64,000 bases of DNA from Saccharopolyspora elongata (GTDB lineage: Bacteria > Actinomycetota > Actinomycetes > Mycobacteriales > Pseudonocardiaceae). The notes beneath the pieces are model-generated. The model saw nothing but the letters and a program-made list of their open reading frames with translations, had not been told where the DNA came from and did not search any database. The stretch spans positions 1-64,000 of the forward strand of contig NZ_SMKW01000016.1 in assembly GCF_004348985.1 (NCBI RefSeq), given 5' to 3'. Numbering within the stretch: position 1 is the first letter of the stretch; every line of letters begins with the position of its first letter. Below are positions 40,752 to 49,583 of the stretch, one piece after another. The position numbers and the translations under genes were made by a program.

Positions 40752-41729
40752 ATGCGCGCGAGGCGGCTGGTATCGATCCTGTTGCTGCTGCAGACCAGGC
40801 AGCGGATGACGGCGCAGGAGCTGGCCGACGAGCTGGAGGTGTCGGCGCGAACCATCTACCGCGACGTGGAATCCCTCAGCGCGGCGGGCGTGCCGCTCTA
40901 CGGCGAGCCCGGCCACGAGGGCGGGTACCGGCTGCTCGAAGGCTTCCGCACCAAGCTGACCGGCCTGACCGCCGGCGAGGCCGAATCGCTGTTCCTGACC
41001 GGGCTGCCCGCGGCCGCCGCCGAGCTCGGGCTGGGTGCCGTCGTGACCGCGGCCCAGCTCAAGCTCAAGGCCGCCCTGCCCGCTGAGCTGCGCGATCGCG
41101 CCGAGCGGATCACCGAACGGTTCTACCTGGACGCCCCGGCGTGGTACCGAGGCGCGGATCGCACACCGCACCTGACCGAGGTCGCCGACGCGGTCTGGAA
41201 CAACCGAGTGGTGCGGATGCGCTACCTGCGCTGGGCCGAACCGCACGAGACGACCCGGACTGCGCACCCGTACGGGCTGGTCCTGAAGGCGGGCCGCTGG
41301 TACCTCGTGGCCGGGGCGGCCGGGCGGATCCGCACCTACCGCATCTCCCGGATCGTTGACCTGCACGTCCTCGACGAGCGCTTCTCCCGGCCGGCCGGCT
41401 TCGACCTGGCCACCCACTGGCAGGCATACCTGGAGCAGTTCGACGCGCGACGACACCGGGGTGAAGCGACGATCAGGCTTTCCCCGCACGCCCTCGAACG
41501 GCTGCCGCACCTGGTGGAGCCGACCGTGGCGGGAGCGGCACGGCGAACCGCGGAAGCCCCCGACGCCGCCGGCTGGACCGAGGTGACGATCCCGATCGAG
41601 TCCGTCGACCAAGCCCTCCCGGAACTGCTCAAACTCGGTGCCGACGCCGAAGTCCTCGCCCCGGCCGAGCTCCGGGAACGGCTCACCACGACGCTCGAGG
41701 CCCTGAACCGCATCTACGGCACGGCATGA
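40752..41729 (+). CDS. WYL-domain transcriptional regulator (YafY-type)
   Basis: 325 residues. N-terminal HTH_11: RLVSILLLLQTRQRMTAQELADELE, with VSARTIYRDVESLSAAGVPLYGEPG. The central WYL domain includes LRWAEPHETTRTAHPYGLVLKAGRWYLVA and RTYRISRIVDLHVL. A C-terminal WCX-like region follows. ATG at 40752 gives the standard start. It is divergent from the SnoaL-like gene and ends ten bases before the DeoR gene, on the other strand. Confidence 0.88.
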   Translation: MRARRLVSILLLLQTRQRMTAQELADELEVSARTIYRDVESLSAAGVPLYGEPGHEGGYRLLEGFRTKLTGLTAGEAESLFLTGLPAAAAELGLGAVVTAAQLKLKAALPAELRDRAERITERFYLDAPAWYRGADRTPHLTEVADAVWNNRVVRMRYLRWAEPHETTRTAHPYGLVLKAGRWYLVAGAAGRIRTYRISRIVDLHVLDERFSRPAGFDLATHWQAYLEQFDARRHRGEATIRLSPHALERLPHLVEPTVAGAARRTAEAPDAAGWTEVTIPIESVDQALPELLKLGADAEVLAPAELRERLTTTLEALNRIYGTA

Positions 41730-41739
41730 ACGCCGGTGA

Positions 41740-42525
41740 TCAGCCTTCGGCGATCTCCAGCGCCACGCCCGCCGCCCGCAGCTCGTCGCGCAGCGGTGCC
41801 GGGGTTCCCGCGTCGACCACGACGACGTCGAACTCGGTCAGCGGCGCGAGCTCGTGCACGGCGCGCCGGTCGAACTTGGAGTGGTCCAGCAGCAGCACGC
41901 GCTTGCCGGTGGTCTCCATGAGCGCGCGCTTGACCTGGATCGTCTCCTGCGAGCGGTGCAGGCAGTGCCCGTCGACGACCGCGGTGGTCGACATGAACAG
42001 CACGTCGGAGCGCATCGTGCGGGCCATGCCCGCGGTGTGCAGGCCGAGGAACGCGTCGTAGGACGGCTGGTAGTCGCCGCCGAGCCCGATCAGGTGCAGC
42101 CCCGGTTCGCCGCTGAGCAGGTTGATCACGGACAGGAAGTTCGTCACGACGGTCAGCGGACCCAGCGGCGCCAACTGCTCCGCGACCGCGAGCGCGCTGG
42201 TGCTGTCGTCGATCGCGACGACCTGACCAGGGGAAACATGCCGGATGGCGTGCTTCGCGATGCGCGCCTTCTCCTCGGCCGCGTCGGCGATCCGGGCCCG
42301 CACCGAGGTCTCCAACAGCGCGGCCGGCGTCGACGTCGCACCGCCGCGAACCTTGCGCAGCCAGCCCTGCTGTTCGAGGACGTCCAGGTCGCGGTGGATG
42401 GTCATCCCGCTGACCCCGTGCTCGGCTGCCAGCGCCTCGATGCGGACGAACCCGCTGGCCAGCACCTCTTGGCGGATCTGCTCGCGCCGGTCCTGCTGGT
42501 TGACCGGCGTGCCTGCGTCGGCCAT
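41740..42525 (-). CDS. DeoR-family sugar regulator
   Basis: 261 residues. N-terminal HTH: QDRREQIRQEVLASGFVRIEALAAEHGVSGMTIHRDLDVLEQQG. The C-terminal DeoRC sensor has VAIDDSTSALAVAEQL, LTVVTNFLSVINLL, LIGLGGDY and MRSDVLFMSTTAVVDG, and ends with a helix typical of phosphosugar sensors. ATG at 42525 is preceded by GAGGGAG; an upstream GTG would add four residues. It probably controls the kinase cluster to its left. Its own promoter contains GTGATTATCAC. Confidence 0.88.
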   Translation of the reverse strand: MADAGTPVNQQDRREQIRQEVLASGFVRIEALAAEHGVSGMTIHRDLDVLEQQGWLRKVRGGATSTPAALLETSVRARIADAAEEKARIAKHAIRHVSPGQVVAIDDSTSALAVAEQLAPLGPLTVVTNFLSVINLLSGEPGLHLIGLGGDYQPSYDAFLGLHTAGMARTMRSDVLFMSTTAVVDGHCLHRSQETIQVKRALMETTGKRVLLLDHSKFDRRAVHELAPLTEFDVVVVDAGTPAPLRDELRAAGVALEIAEG

Positions 42526-42555
42526 GGACTCCCTCACCTCGCGTGTGCAACCGGA

Positions 42556-42566
42556 GTGATTATCAC
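42556..42566. promoter_or_regulatory. Candidate DeoR operator GTGATTATCAC
   Basis: 11-bp palindrome (GTGAT-T-ATCAC) 31 bases upstream of the DeoR start; a related GTGATATT half-site follows at 42576. Confidence 0.55.
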
Positions 42567-42605
42567 ACGAGAGACGTGATATTCGGTCCGGATGTCACGC
42601 GGGGT

Positions 42606-43058
42606 TCACGGGCCGACGTTGTGGCACGGGCGTTTGCGCAGCTTCTCGACGTAGTCCTCGGGCGCCCCGGCCGCTTCGGCCGCATCGGCCATCACGCCGA
42701 GATAGCGCGCCGACGGCAGCCCGCCTTCGTAGGCATCCAGCACGTACAGCCAGGCAAGCGCCGATCCGTCCAGCGTCTGCACTCGCAGCCGCAGCTTCTT
42801 GTGCATGCCGAGCTCGGCGCCTTCCCAGTTGTCGAGCTGCTGCTCGTCCTCCGGGCTGACGTCGTAGAGCACCGTGAAAACCTGGGAGCCCGGCTGCTCG
42901 ACGATCGTGGCGAGGGCCCCTTCCCAGCCGTAGTCCTCGCCGCCGAAGGTCAGCCGCCAGTCCACCAGCCAGCCCGTTCCCGCCATCGGGGAATGCGGGG
43001 CGCGCTTCATCATCTGGGCCGGGTCCATGTTGGACCCGTACGCGGCGTACAGAGGCAC
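42606..43058 (-). CDS. Gamma-glutamylcyclotransferase-like protein
   Basis: 150 residues. The N-terminal YAAYGSNMDPAQM loop is the substrate-binding signature of the gamma-glutamylcyclotransferase (GGCT-like) fold, and the conserved Glu lies in the following DYGWEGALATI and EGAELGMH region. YVLDAYEGGLPSARYLGVM is typical for the actinobacterial variant. It would act on gamma-glutamyl compounds in the cytoplasm. The GTG at 43058 starts VPLYAAYGSN; a TTG two codons earlier is also possible. Confidence 0.8.
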   Translation of the reverse strand: MPLYAAYGSNMDPAQMMKRAPHSPMAGTGWLVDWRLTFGGEDYGWEGALATIVEQPGSQVFTVLYDVSPEDEQQLDNWEGAELGMHKKLRLRVQTLDGSALAWLYVLDAYEGGLPSARYLGVMADAAEAAGAPEDYVEKLRKRPCHNVGP

Positions 43059-43282
43059 GCCCAACAGGGTAGCGATCGACAGCCCGGGTGGCGGAGCGGA
43101 CTACGTCACGAATGTGGGCGGGGGTACCGGCCCGGGCGTTCCGCGCGGCCCCGTCCGGAACGCCGCGAGTGGTCTGCGCCACGATGGTCAACTCGCGCGG
43201 CACCACCCGAAATGCCTGGACTCGTCGCAGCGTACGGTGAGTTCGGCGCCCACAAGGCAGGCGGACCGAGGAGGAGCGCGAA

Positions 43283-44686
43283 GTGACCCGCATCGTGATC
43301 ATGGGAGGCGGCCCCGCGGGCTACGAGGCGGCGCTGGTCGCGGCTTCGAACGGGGCGGATGTCACGCTGGTCGAGCCGGAGGGCCTCGGCGGTGCGTGCG
43401 TGCTCTACGACTGCGTCCCGTCGAAGACCTTCATCGCGTCCGCCGGCGCGCGCTCCGCATTCCGGGACGCCCGTGAGCTGGGCATCCGCACCAAGACCGA
43501 GGACTCCGACGTTGACGTCGCGGTGGTGCACGGCCGGGTCAAGGGCCTGGCGCTCGCGCAGTCCGCCGACATCCGCTCCAGGGTCCGCCGCGAAGGTGTG
43601 AAGATCCTGCCGGGCCGCGCGCGGTTCACCAACCCGACCAAGGGCATGGCCGTCCACCACATCGGGGTCGATCTCGCCGACGGCAGCTTCGAGGAGCTGC
43701 CCGCCGACGTCGTGCTGATCGCCACCGGCGCCACGCCCCGGATCCTCAAGGGCGCCGAGCCCGACGGGGAGCGGATCCTGACCTGGCGGCAGCTCTACGA
43801 CCTGCCCGAACTGCCCGAGCACCTGGCCGTGATCGGCTCCGGTGTGACCGGTGTGGAGTTCGCCTCCGCCTACACCGAGATGGGCGTCAAGGTCACCATG
43901 ATCTCCAGTCGCGACCGGGTGCTGCCGCACGAGGACGCGGACGCCGCGGCGGTGCTGGAAGAGGTGTTCGCCGAGCGCGGCACCGAGGTCGTCAAGCACG
44001 CCCGGGCCGAGAAGGTGGAGCGCACCGACTCCGGGGTGCTGATCCACCTCGCCGACGGGCGGCAGGTCGAGGCCAGCCACGCGCTGATGACCGTCGGCTC
44101 GGTGCCCAACACCACCGACATCGGCCTGGAACGGGTGGGGATCGAGCCCGACCGCGGCGGCTACATCCCGGTCGACCGGGTGTCGCGGACCTGCGTGCCC
44201 GGCGTCTACGCGGCCGGCGACTGCACCGGTCTGCTGCTGCTGGCCTCGGTGGCGGGCATGCAGGGCCGCATCGCGATGTGGCACGCGCTCGGCGAGGGCG
44301 TCACGCCGATCAAGCTCAAGACCGTCGCGGCGAACGTCTTCACACACCCGGAGATCGCGACGGTCGGGATCAGCCAGCAGGCGATCGATTCCGGGGAGGT
44401 GCCCGCGCGGACGGTGACGATGCCGCTGGCGACCAACCCGCGGGCGAAGATGGAAGGCCTGCGGCGCGGCTTCCTCAAGGTCTTCTGCCGGCCGCAGACC
44501 GGTGTGGTGGTGGGCGGCGTCGTGGTGGCGCCGAACGCCAGCGAGCTGATCCTGCCGATCGCACTCGCGGTGCAGAACCAGGTGACCGTCGACAACCTGG
44601 CGAACACCTTCTCGGTGTACCCGTCGCTGTCGGGTTCGCTGACCGAGGCCGGCCGTCTGCTGATGCGCCACGACGACCTGGACTGA
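43283..44686 (+). CDS. lpdA: NAD(P)H-quinone dehydrogenase of the LpdA type
   Basis: 467 residues, full-length flavoprotein disulfide reductase fold. FAD site RIVIMGGGPAGYEAALVA, active-site-like CVLYDCVPSKTF, NAD site LAVIGSGVTGVEFASAY, a second FAD segment PGVYAAGDCTGLLLLASVA, and the C-terminal interface domain (FTHPEIATVGISQ). The first segment has both Cys residues separated by five positions, as in this family, but lacks the CxxxxC spacing of true lipoamide dehydrogenases. It most resembles Mycobacterium LpdA/Rv3303c (quinone reduction, redox defence). GTG with GGAGG upstream. Likely monocistronic. Confidence 0.85.
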   Translation: MTRIVIMGGGPAGYEAALVAASNGADVTLVEPEGLGGACVLYDCVPSKTFIASAGARSAFRDARELGIRTKTEDSDVDVAVVHGRVKGLALAQSADIRSRVRREGVKILPGRARFTNPTKGMAVHHIGVDLADGSFEELPADVVLIATGATPRILKGAEPDGERILTWRQLYDLPELPEHLAVIGSGVTGVEFASAYTEMGVKVTMISSRDRVLPHEDADAAAVLEEVFAERGTEVVKHARAEKVERTDSGVLIHLADGRQVEASHALMTVGSVPNTTDIGLERVGIEPDRGGYIPVDRVSRTCVPGVYAAGDCTGLLLLASVAGMQGRIAMWHALGEGVTPIKLKTVAANVFTHPEIATVGISQQAIDSGEVPARTVTMPLATNPRAKMEGLRRGFLKVFCRPQTGVVVGGVVVAPNASELILPIALAVQNQVTVDNLANTFSVYPSLSGSLTEAGRLLMRHDDLD

Positions 44687-44822
44687 CCCGCGCCGGTCGG
44701 CCGATCCGTCGGCTCGAACGCCGGCGCAAGCCGCGCGAGGCGGTTCACCGTGTTGCCGACCGCCTGGCCGCGTCCACTGTTGGAGGCGGCTGGCGGGATC
44801 AGCGGAAAGGGGCGTGCGAGAC

Positions 44823-45221
44823 ATGTCAGACCTGCCGGTGCTGATCTACGACGGGGACTGCGGATTCTGCACGCGCAGCGTGCGGCTCGCGGAGCGGCTG
44901 CCGGTGCGCATGCGCATTCTGCCGTGGCAGGAGGCAGATCTCGCCGCACTGCGGACCACATCGGACCGGGCCCGGCACGAGGTGCTGTGGGTGGCCAGGT
45001 CGGGCCGCGTGTTCGGCGGCGCGGCCGCGGTCGCGGAGCTGCTCAAGAACTGCCGCACGCCTTGGCCGGTGCTCGGTCTGCTCATGTCCGCCCCGGTGCT
45101 GCGGCTGCTGGCGGAGTGGGCTTACCGATGGGTCGCGGCGAACCGATACCGGTTGCCGGGCGCCACCCCGGCCTGCCAGCTGCCGCCTGCGGAGCGTCCC
45201 GGCCATTCGGCTCGGTCCTGA
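44823..45221 (+). CDS. DCC-family (DUF393) thiol-disulfide oxidoreductase-like protein
   Basis: 132 residues. The signature DGDCGFCTRSVRLAERL (DxxCxxC near the N-terminus) defines the DCC family; a second feature is WVARSGRVFGGAAAVAELL. Family members are predicted thiol oxidoreductases. The ATG at 44823 starts SDLPVLIYDGD; an ATG three codons earlier is unlikely. It follows lpdA by 136 bases with the same strand, and may share a redox role. Confidence 0.8.
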   Translation: MSDLPVLIYDGDCGFCTRSVRLAERLPVRMRILPWQEADLAALRTTSDRARHEVLWVARSGRVFGGAAAVAELLKNCRTPWPVLGLLMSAPVLRLLAEWAYRWVAANRYRLPGATPACQLPPAERPGHSARS

Positions 45222-45362
45222 CCGCCGCCGACCTCGGCCAAAAGTACTAGAAGCGCTGCCTCCTTCCTGGCCGATCGGTTGACCCGGGCTGCCAATTCGG
45301 CCGAGCCGCCGACCCCTCGCGACGCAATAGCTTTGAAGTCGTTCGGGGGTTCGGAGTGGCCC

Positions 45363-45392
45363 GCCCTCCGCTTCAGGGGATCGGCGGAGGGC
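45363..45392 (+). other. Hairpin upstream of the TPR gene
   Basis: GCCCTCCGC / GCGGAGGGC, 9-bp perfect stem with a 12-base loop, 65 bases before the TPR start, in the 235-base gap. No other signal recognised there. Confidence 0.4.
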
Positions 45393-45456
45393 GTGGCCGC
45401 AAATCAACTTGGTGCGTCTTGAGCACCAATGCGGTGGAAAGGCCAGGTGGCTCGAG

Positions 45457-46485
45457 ATGTACGGCAAGGCATTCGCTCCGGAGTACCAGGGGAAGCTCCG
45501 GGACATGTCGGTGAACGCAGCCCTCGGGGATGTGCTGGCGGCAGCGTTGGAGCGCGAGTCCCAGGCAGCGGAGGAGGGCGTCGGCCTGGCGCTCGCCCAG
45601 GCGCGGCTGGCGGTCGCGGAGGCGTACCGGCGCCTCGGCCGGCTCGACGAGGCGGATGCGGCGTGGCGGGCGAGCTATCGGACGGCCCGCAGCGCGGGGG
45701 AGCGGGGCGCGATGGCGTGGGCGCTGTGGAGCGGCGGCACCCTGGCCCGGCAGCGCGGACAGATGGCCGCCGCGGTGCGTTGGCTCAGCTACGCACGGGA
45801 CCTCGCGAAGCAGTCCGGCGAACTGATCGCGTACGGCTACTCGGTCGCCGGGATCGCCGAAACGCTGCGGATCCGCGGGGACTACGAGGAAGCACGGGAG
45901 CTGCACGTGCAGCTGCTGGCCGAGGCCCGCAAGCGGGGCGAGTGCCGGCACACGGTGTGGGCGCTGGAGGGCCTGGCCCAGCTCGACCGCAACGCGGGCG
46001 ACCTGGACTCCGCGTGGGAGCGGTTCGCGGAGGCCGCCGAGATCGCGGAGGAAGGCGGGGACGAGCGCGGTCTGGCCTGGGCCCTGAGGGGGATGGCGGA
46101 CGTCATGTCGTTGCGCGGGGAGCACGACGAGGCGCTGCAGCTGTTGTCGCGGGCCGAGAAGATCTGCCGCCGGATGGACCTGGCCAGTGCGCTGGCCTAC
46201 AACCGCAAGATGCGTGGCAACGTCCTCTTCCGCGCGTGCTGGTACGGGGAGGCCGCACGCACGTACCGGGACGCGAAGCAGATGTTCCAGTCCATCAACG
46301 AACCGCGCGGCGCCGCGTTGGCCGAGCTGGGCCTGTTGAAGAGCCTCGACAAGCTGGGGCGGCCGCGTCCCGCCACCGAGCACGACCTGTGCGCCTTGCG
46401 AGACCGGCTGGACAGCCGGGAACTGCGGCACACCAGGCGAATGGTGGAGGAGGCGATCAGCGAAATGGCAGAGATCGCCGCCTGA
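45457..46485 (+). CDS. TPR-repeat protein
   Basis: 342 residues, almost entirely tetratricopeptide repeats: EAYRRLGRLDEADAAWRASY, WALWSGGTLARQRGQM, AETLRIRGDYEEARELHVQL, LDRNAGDLDSAWERFAEAAE, DVMSLRGEHDEALQLLSRAE and RAKIRTY-type later units, about seven in all. It is a scaffold or sensor of unknown target with no membrane or signal segment. The ATG at 45457 is used; a TTG start at 45409 would add 16 residues of unlikely sequence. No neighbour suggests a function. Confidence 0.75.
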   Translation: MYGKAFAPEYQGKLRDMSVNAALGDVLAAALERESQAAEEGVGLALAQARLAVAEAYRRLGRLDEADAAWRASYRTARSAGERGAMAWALWSGGTLARQRGQMAAAVRWLSYARDLAKQSGELIAYGYSVAGIAETLRIRGDYEEARELHVQLLAEARKRGECRHTVWALEGLAQLDRNAGDLDSAWERFAEAAEIAEEGGDERGLAWALRGMADVMSLRGEHDEALQLLSRAEKICRRMDLASALAYNRKMRGNVLFRACWYGEAARTYRDAKQMFQSINEPRGAALAELGLLKSLDKLGRPRPATEHDLCALRDRLDSRELRHTRRMVEEAISEMAEIAA

Positions 46486-46530
46486 GCAAGCGCCGTCAGT
46501 GCATCCGCTCGAGCCTGGCCGAGAACCGGC

Positions 46531-47205
46531 CTACATCGACGTTGTCGCGTTCGGGTGTGGGGTCTGGGAACGAAAGCTGTGCCCCAGTTCCCGGCCGAGC
46601 CCGAAGTAGTGGCGGAAGTTGTAGATCAGGGGACTCCACGCCGTCGGGTCGATGTGGTGCGTGCCGGCAACGACGATGCGCGGATCGCAGTGCACCCGCA
46701 GAACCCGCGCCTCGATGATGCGGAAGCTTCCGGTGGCATCGGCTCGAACCCGTGTCGCGCGGGCCTCCAGCTGAACCGGGCACTCGGCGACGCGGGGCGG
46801 GCGCACCAGGTCCGAAGGCTCCGGGCGCAGCCCGGCGGCACCGAACTTGTCCGATTCGAAGTTGAACACGCCGCGCTTCTGGTCCGGGACCGGGTTTCGA
46901 CCGGTCAGGGGTGCGAGGCGTTCAACCGCGGGCCACTGCTCGGGCGACGGGAAGTTGATCACGAGGTCGGGTCGAGCTTCGAGGTTGGACGCGGTGTGGG
47001 AGCTGCCGCCCATCCCGAGGACCATCACGTCGCCGAGGGCCCAGGCGGACGACATCGGCGCGAGGTTCGCGGTGCCGTCGGAATTCTCGGTCGACAGCAA
47101 CGCCACCGGCGTTCCGAAGTACAGGACGCTCGGCGCGATGGTCACGTGGTCGACATCGGTACCGCTGCTGGTTCGGATGTCGTTGCTGGGCGACGTGGTT
47201 TCCAT
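46531..47205 (-). CDS. Flavin-reductase-like FMN-binding split-barrel protein
   Basis: 224 residues. The DIM6/NTAB-type flavin reductase domain is visible in PSVLYFGTPVALLSTENSDGTANLAPMSS, NLEARPDLVINFPSPE and the basic FNFESDKF segment, with an Ala/Ser-Pro-Met-Ser-Ser FMN phosphate site. It probably binds FMN and acts as a reductase or heme-oxidising protein. It shares the strand and is 52 bases from the MBL gene upstream, so they may be co-transcribed. Confidence 0.75.
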   Translation of the reverse strand: METTSPSNDIRTSSGTDVDHVTIAPSVLYFGTPVALLSTENSDGTANLAPMSSAWALGDVMVLGMGGSSHTASNLEARPDLVINFPSPEQWPAVERLAPLTGRNPVPDQKRGVFNFESDKFGAAGLRPEPSDLVRPPRVAECPVQLEARATRVRADATGSFRIIEARVLRVHCDPRIVVAGTHHIDPTAWSPLIYNFRHYFGLGRELGHSFRSQTPHPNATTSM

Positions 47206-47256
47206 GGGTGGAACGGTAAGGAGGTGTTGCTTCGGTGAGGAGCGAAGTGTTGTGGA

Positions 47257-47943
47257 CTACGCCGTGAGTTGCTTCGCCGTCGCGCGAAGTCCGGCGCCCG
47301 CGTTGCCGATGATCGGCTCCCCGTGGCCGAAGCAGGCGACCTCGGTGTCGAGTTCCGCGAGGCGGTGGAACGACTCGATGGTTCGCGCGCGATCAACGTT
47401 GAACGTGCCGAGCATCAGCCGACCGACGTTGGCGATGGTGTCTCCGGTGAAGAGAATTCGGCTCTTTGACAAGTAAACAGCGATGCTTCCAGCGGTGTGC
47501 CCCGGGATGGCGAGAACCCGTGCGCCACCGCCGAAGTCCAGCACGTCGCCGTCGGCGAGCTCCTGGTCGACCGGGCAAGGCGGCGGAGCCGGGAGAGTCG
47601 GGGCGATGCTTTCGAAGAGCGGACGTTCCCAGTCGAGCAGCACCGGATCGGCCTGCTTCCGCTCGCCGCGCACGACGGGCGCGTCCGCGCCGTGGGCCAG
47701 CACGGGCGCGCCGGTCGCGGCACGGAGTTCGGCCGCGGAACCGGTGTGGTCCTCGTGCCCGTGGGTGATGACGATCCGGTCGAGCTCGGCGTCCAGTTCG
47801 GCCAGCAGCCCGGTGATTGCCGGGCCGGACCCGGCGATCCCGGTGTCGATGAGGGTTGCCGAGCGGCCCTCGCGCAACAGGTACGCCTGCCCGAACTCGA
47901 GGTGCAGGAAGTACAGGTCCGGCGCCACTTCGGTCACGTCCAT
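47257..47943 (-). CDS. Metallo-beta-lactamase-fold hydrolase
   Basis: 228 residues. Metal ligands: THGHEDHTGS (HxHxDH), the third His near HTAGSIAVYLSKS and a terminal Asp/His in LAELDTEVACFGHGEPIIG. The N-terminus FGQAYLLREGRSATLIDTGI is standard for the MBL fold. The substrate is unknown (glyoxalase II-like or quorum-quenching families share the fold). It is divergent from the leader-like ORF and glycosyltransferase. Confidence 0.83.
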   Translation of the reverse strand: MDVTEVAPDLYFLHLEFGQAYLLREGRSATLIDTGIAGSGPAITGLLAELDAELDRIVITHGHEDHTGSAAELRAATGAPVLAHGADAPVVRGERKQADPVLLDWERPLFESIAPTLPAPPPCPVDQELADGDVLDFGGGARVLAIPGHTAGSIAVYLSKSRILFTGDTIANVGRLMLGTFNVDRARTIESFHRLAELDTEVACFGHGEPIIGNAGAGLRATAKQLTA

Positions 47944-48083
47944 GCCGTCAACCTAAGTCACTTCTCGGTCGGCTCCCGCTGTTTTCGTTGCGGGCGAACA
48001 GGTTTGAAGCGCGACCGGAGGTCAGAACCCGTGCCGCGAAAATCGGCGCGACATCAGCCGGGGTGGTCCGTTATGCTCGGCGC

Positions 48084-48110
48084 ATGGCCCACGTGCAGTA
48101 CTACCTCTGA
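48084..48110 (+). CDS. Possible 8-residue leader peptide MAHVQYYL
   Basis: ATG at 48084 opens an eight-codon frame ending in TGA at 48108. TATGCT (48072-48077) lies six bases before it with GCGACA 18 bases further upstream, so transcription may begin at the ATG and the peptide be translated leaderless. It lies 244 bases before the glycosyltransferase, in a gap with two small hairpins (GGCGGCTACACCGCC and GCACTTCGGTGC). It is too short to prove by sequence alone. Confidence 0.35.
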   Translation: MAHVQYYL

Positions 48111-48354
48111 TCAGGACGCCGCGATGGCGGCGGTTCCCGGGCGGCTACACCGCCTGATTCCACCGCACTTCGGTGCGCATCATTCCCATTCCGGGAATTC
48201 ACCACTCGCAACCTTCGAGCGCTGACCGCCGGTGTCCGGCCGTCCGCGCTCAGGTGTTCGGTGCGAGGCGGTTGCATGCGACCGGTGCGGCGATCCGATT
48301 ACCTTTCGCGCTCCTCGCTGCGGCGAGGGCGTTCCTGATCAGGAGTAGGACAAG

Positions 48355-49539
48355 ATGGCCGACACGGCTCAGAACAGCTACCGCACCAGGCCCGCGCACA
48401 TCGCGTTCATGTCGATTCCGGCGGACGGGCACGTGAACCCGGGCCTCGGGCTGGTCGCCGAACTGGTGGCCCGCGGGCACCGCGTCACGTACGCGACGAC
48501 CGATGACTTCGCGACGCAGGTGGCGGAAGCCGGCGCGACGCCGGTCCGCTACGCCTCGACGCTGCCGGGCCCATCGGCGGAGACGCAGGAATGGCCGGAA
48601 GAACAGGTCCCGGCCCAGGAGATGTTCCTCGAAGAGATGATGGCCGTGGTGCCGCAGCTCGAACAGGCGTACGCGGCCGACCGGCCGGACCTCATCGTGT
48701 ACGACATCGCGGCCTTCCAGGCGCTCGTGCTGTCGGAGAAGTGGCAGGTGCCCCGCCTCCAATTGTCTCCGACCCACGTGTACTTCGAGGGCGTCGAGGA
48801 GGCCTTCGGCATTGAGTTGTCGCCGGAGGTCCTCGCGGTGCGGGCGAAGTACGACGAGTACTTCGCCCAGCAGGGCACCGGACTGGTCTTCCACGACGTG
48901 GAGGCGTCGAACCGCTGCGTCGTGACCATTCCCCGCTCCTTCCAGTACTCCGGGGAGCGGGTAGCGGACTCCTACACCTTCGTGGGGCCGATGCTGACCG
49001 AGCGCGCGTTCCAGGACGATTGGCAGGCGCCGGACTCCCGTCCGGTGCTCGTGATCTCCCTGGGCTCGGCCTACAACGACCGGTTGGAGTTCTACCGCAA
49101 GTGCGTGCGTGCGTTCGCCGGTCTCGACTGGCACGTGGTGATGTCGGTGGGGCGGTCGACCGATCCGGCGGAACTCGGCGAGATTCCGCCGAATTTCGAT
49201 GTGCGCCAATGGATTCCGCAGTTGCGGGTGTTGTCGCAGGCGAGCGCGTTCATCACGCACGCGGGCATGGGCGGCACCATGGAGGGCCTGTACCACGAGG
49301 TGCCGCTGATCGCGGTCCCGCAGGCGGCCGACCAGTTCTTGAACGCGGCCCGGATCGAAGAGCTCCAGCTGGGCACGCAGGTCGACTGCGAGTCGGTGAC
49401 CCCGGAGCAGCTGCGGGCCGCTCTGGAGCAGGTCACCTCGAGTGAGGTGATCCGGCTGCGGTTGAAGGAGATGCGGCGGGAGATCCTGGAATCCGGCGGC
49501 CTGCGGCGGGCCGCTGAAATCGCCGAGTCCCTGCTCTGA
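48355..49539 (+). CDS. MGT-family glycosyltransferase (macrolide glycosyltransferase-like)
   Basis: 394 residues, GT1 GT-B fold. N-terminal acceptor domain: HIAFMSIPADGHVNPGLGLVAELVARGH; C-terminal UDP-sugar motif: ITHAGMGGTMEGLYHEVPLIAVPQAADQFLNA. This is the OleD/OleI/MGT group that glycosylates macrolides and related polyketides, inactivating them; substrate range is by family. ATG at 48355 is preceded by AGGAG. It has no pathway neighbours, so self-protection or detoxification is likely. A leader-like ORF lies upstream and a strong hairpin downstream. Confidence 0.9.
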   Translation: MADTAQNSYRTRPAHIAFMSIPADGHVNPGLGLVAELVARGHRVTYATTDDFATQVAEAGATPVRYASTLPGPSAETQEWPEEQVPAQEMFLEEMMAVVPQLEQAYAADRPDLIVYDIAAFQALVLSEKWQVPRLQLSPTHVYFEGVEEAFGIELSPEVLAVRAKYDEYFAQQGTGLVFHDVEASNRCVVTIPRSFQYSGERVADSYTFVGPMLTERAFQDDWQAPDSRPVLVISLGSAYNDRLEFYRKCVRAFAGLDWHVVMSVGRSTDPAELGEIPPNFDVRQWIPQLRVLSQASAFITHAGMGGTMEGLYHEVPLIAVPQAADQFLNAARIEELQLGTQVDCESVTPEQLRAALEQVTSSEVIRLRLKEMRREILESGGLRRAAEIAESLL

Positions 49540-49552
49540 CGAGAGCGGTCGA

Positions 49553-49583
49553 GGTGGGCTGCCGGGCAATCGGGCAGCCCACC
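49553..49583 (+). terminator. Terminator of the glycosyltransferase
   Basis: GGTGGGCTGCC / GGCAGCCCACC, 11-bp perfect stem, 9-base loop, 14 bases after the stop. The rest of the 360-base gap to fucD (49584-49899) shows no gene. Confidence 0.85.

Noticed and set aside
43135-43164. Inverted repeat GGCGTTCCG/CGGAACGCC upstream of lpdA as a terminator
   Set aside because: It lies upstream of both flanking genes, so it cannot end either transcript; too short to call an operator.
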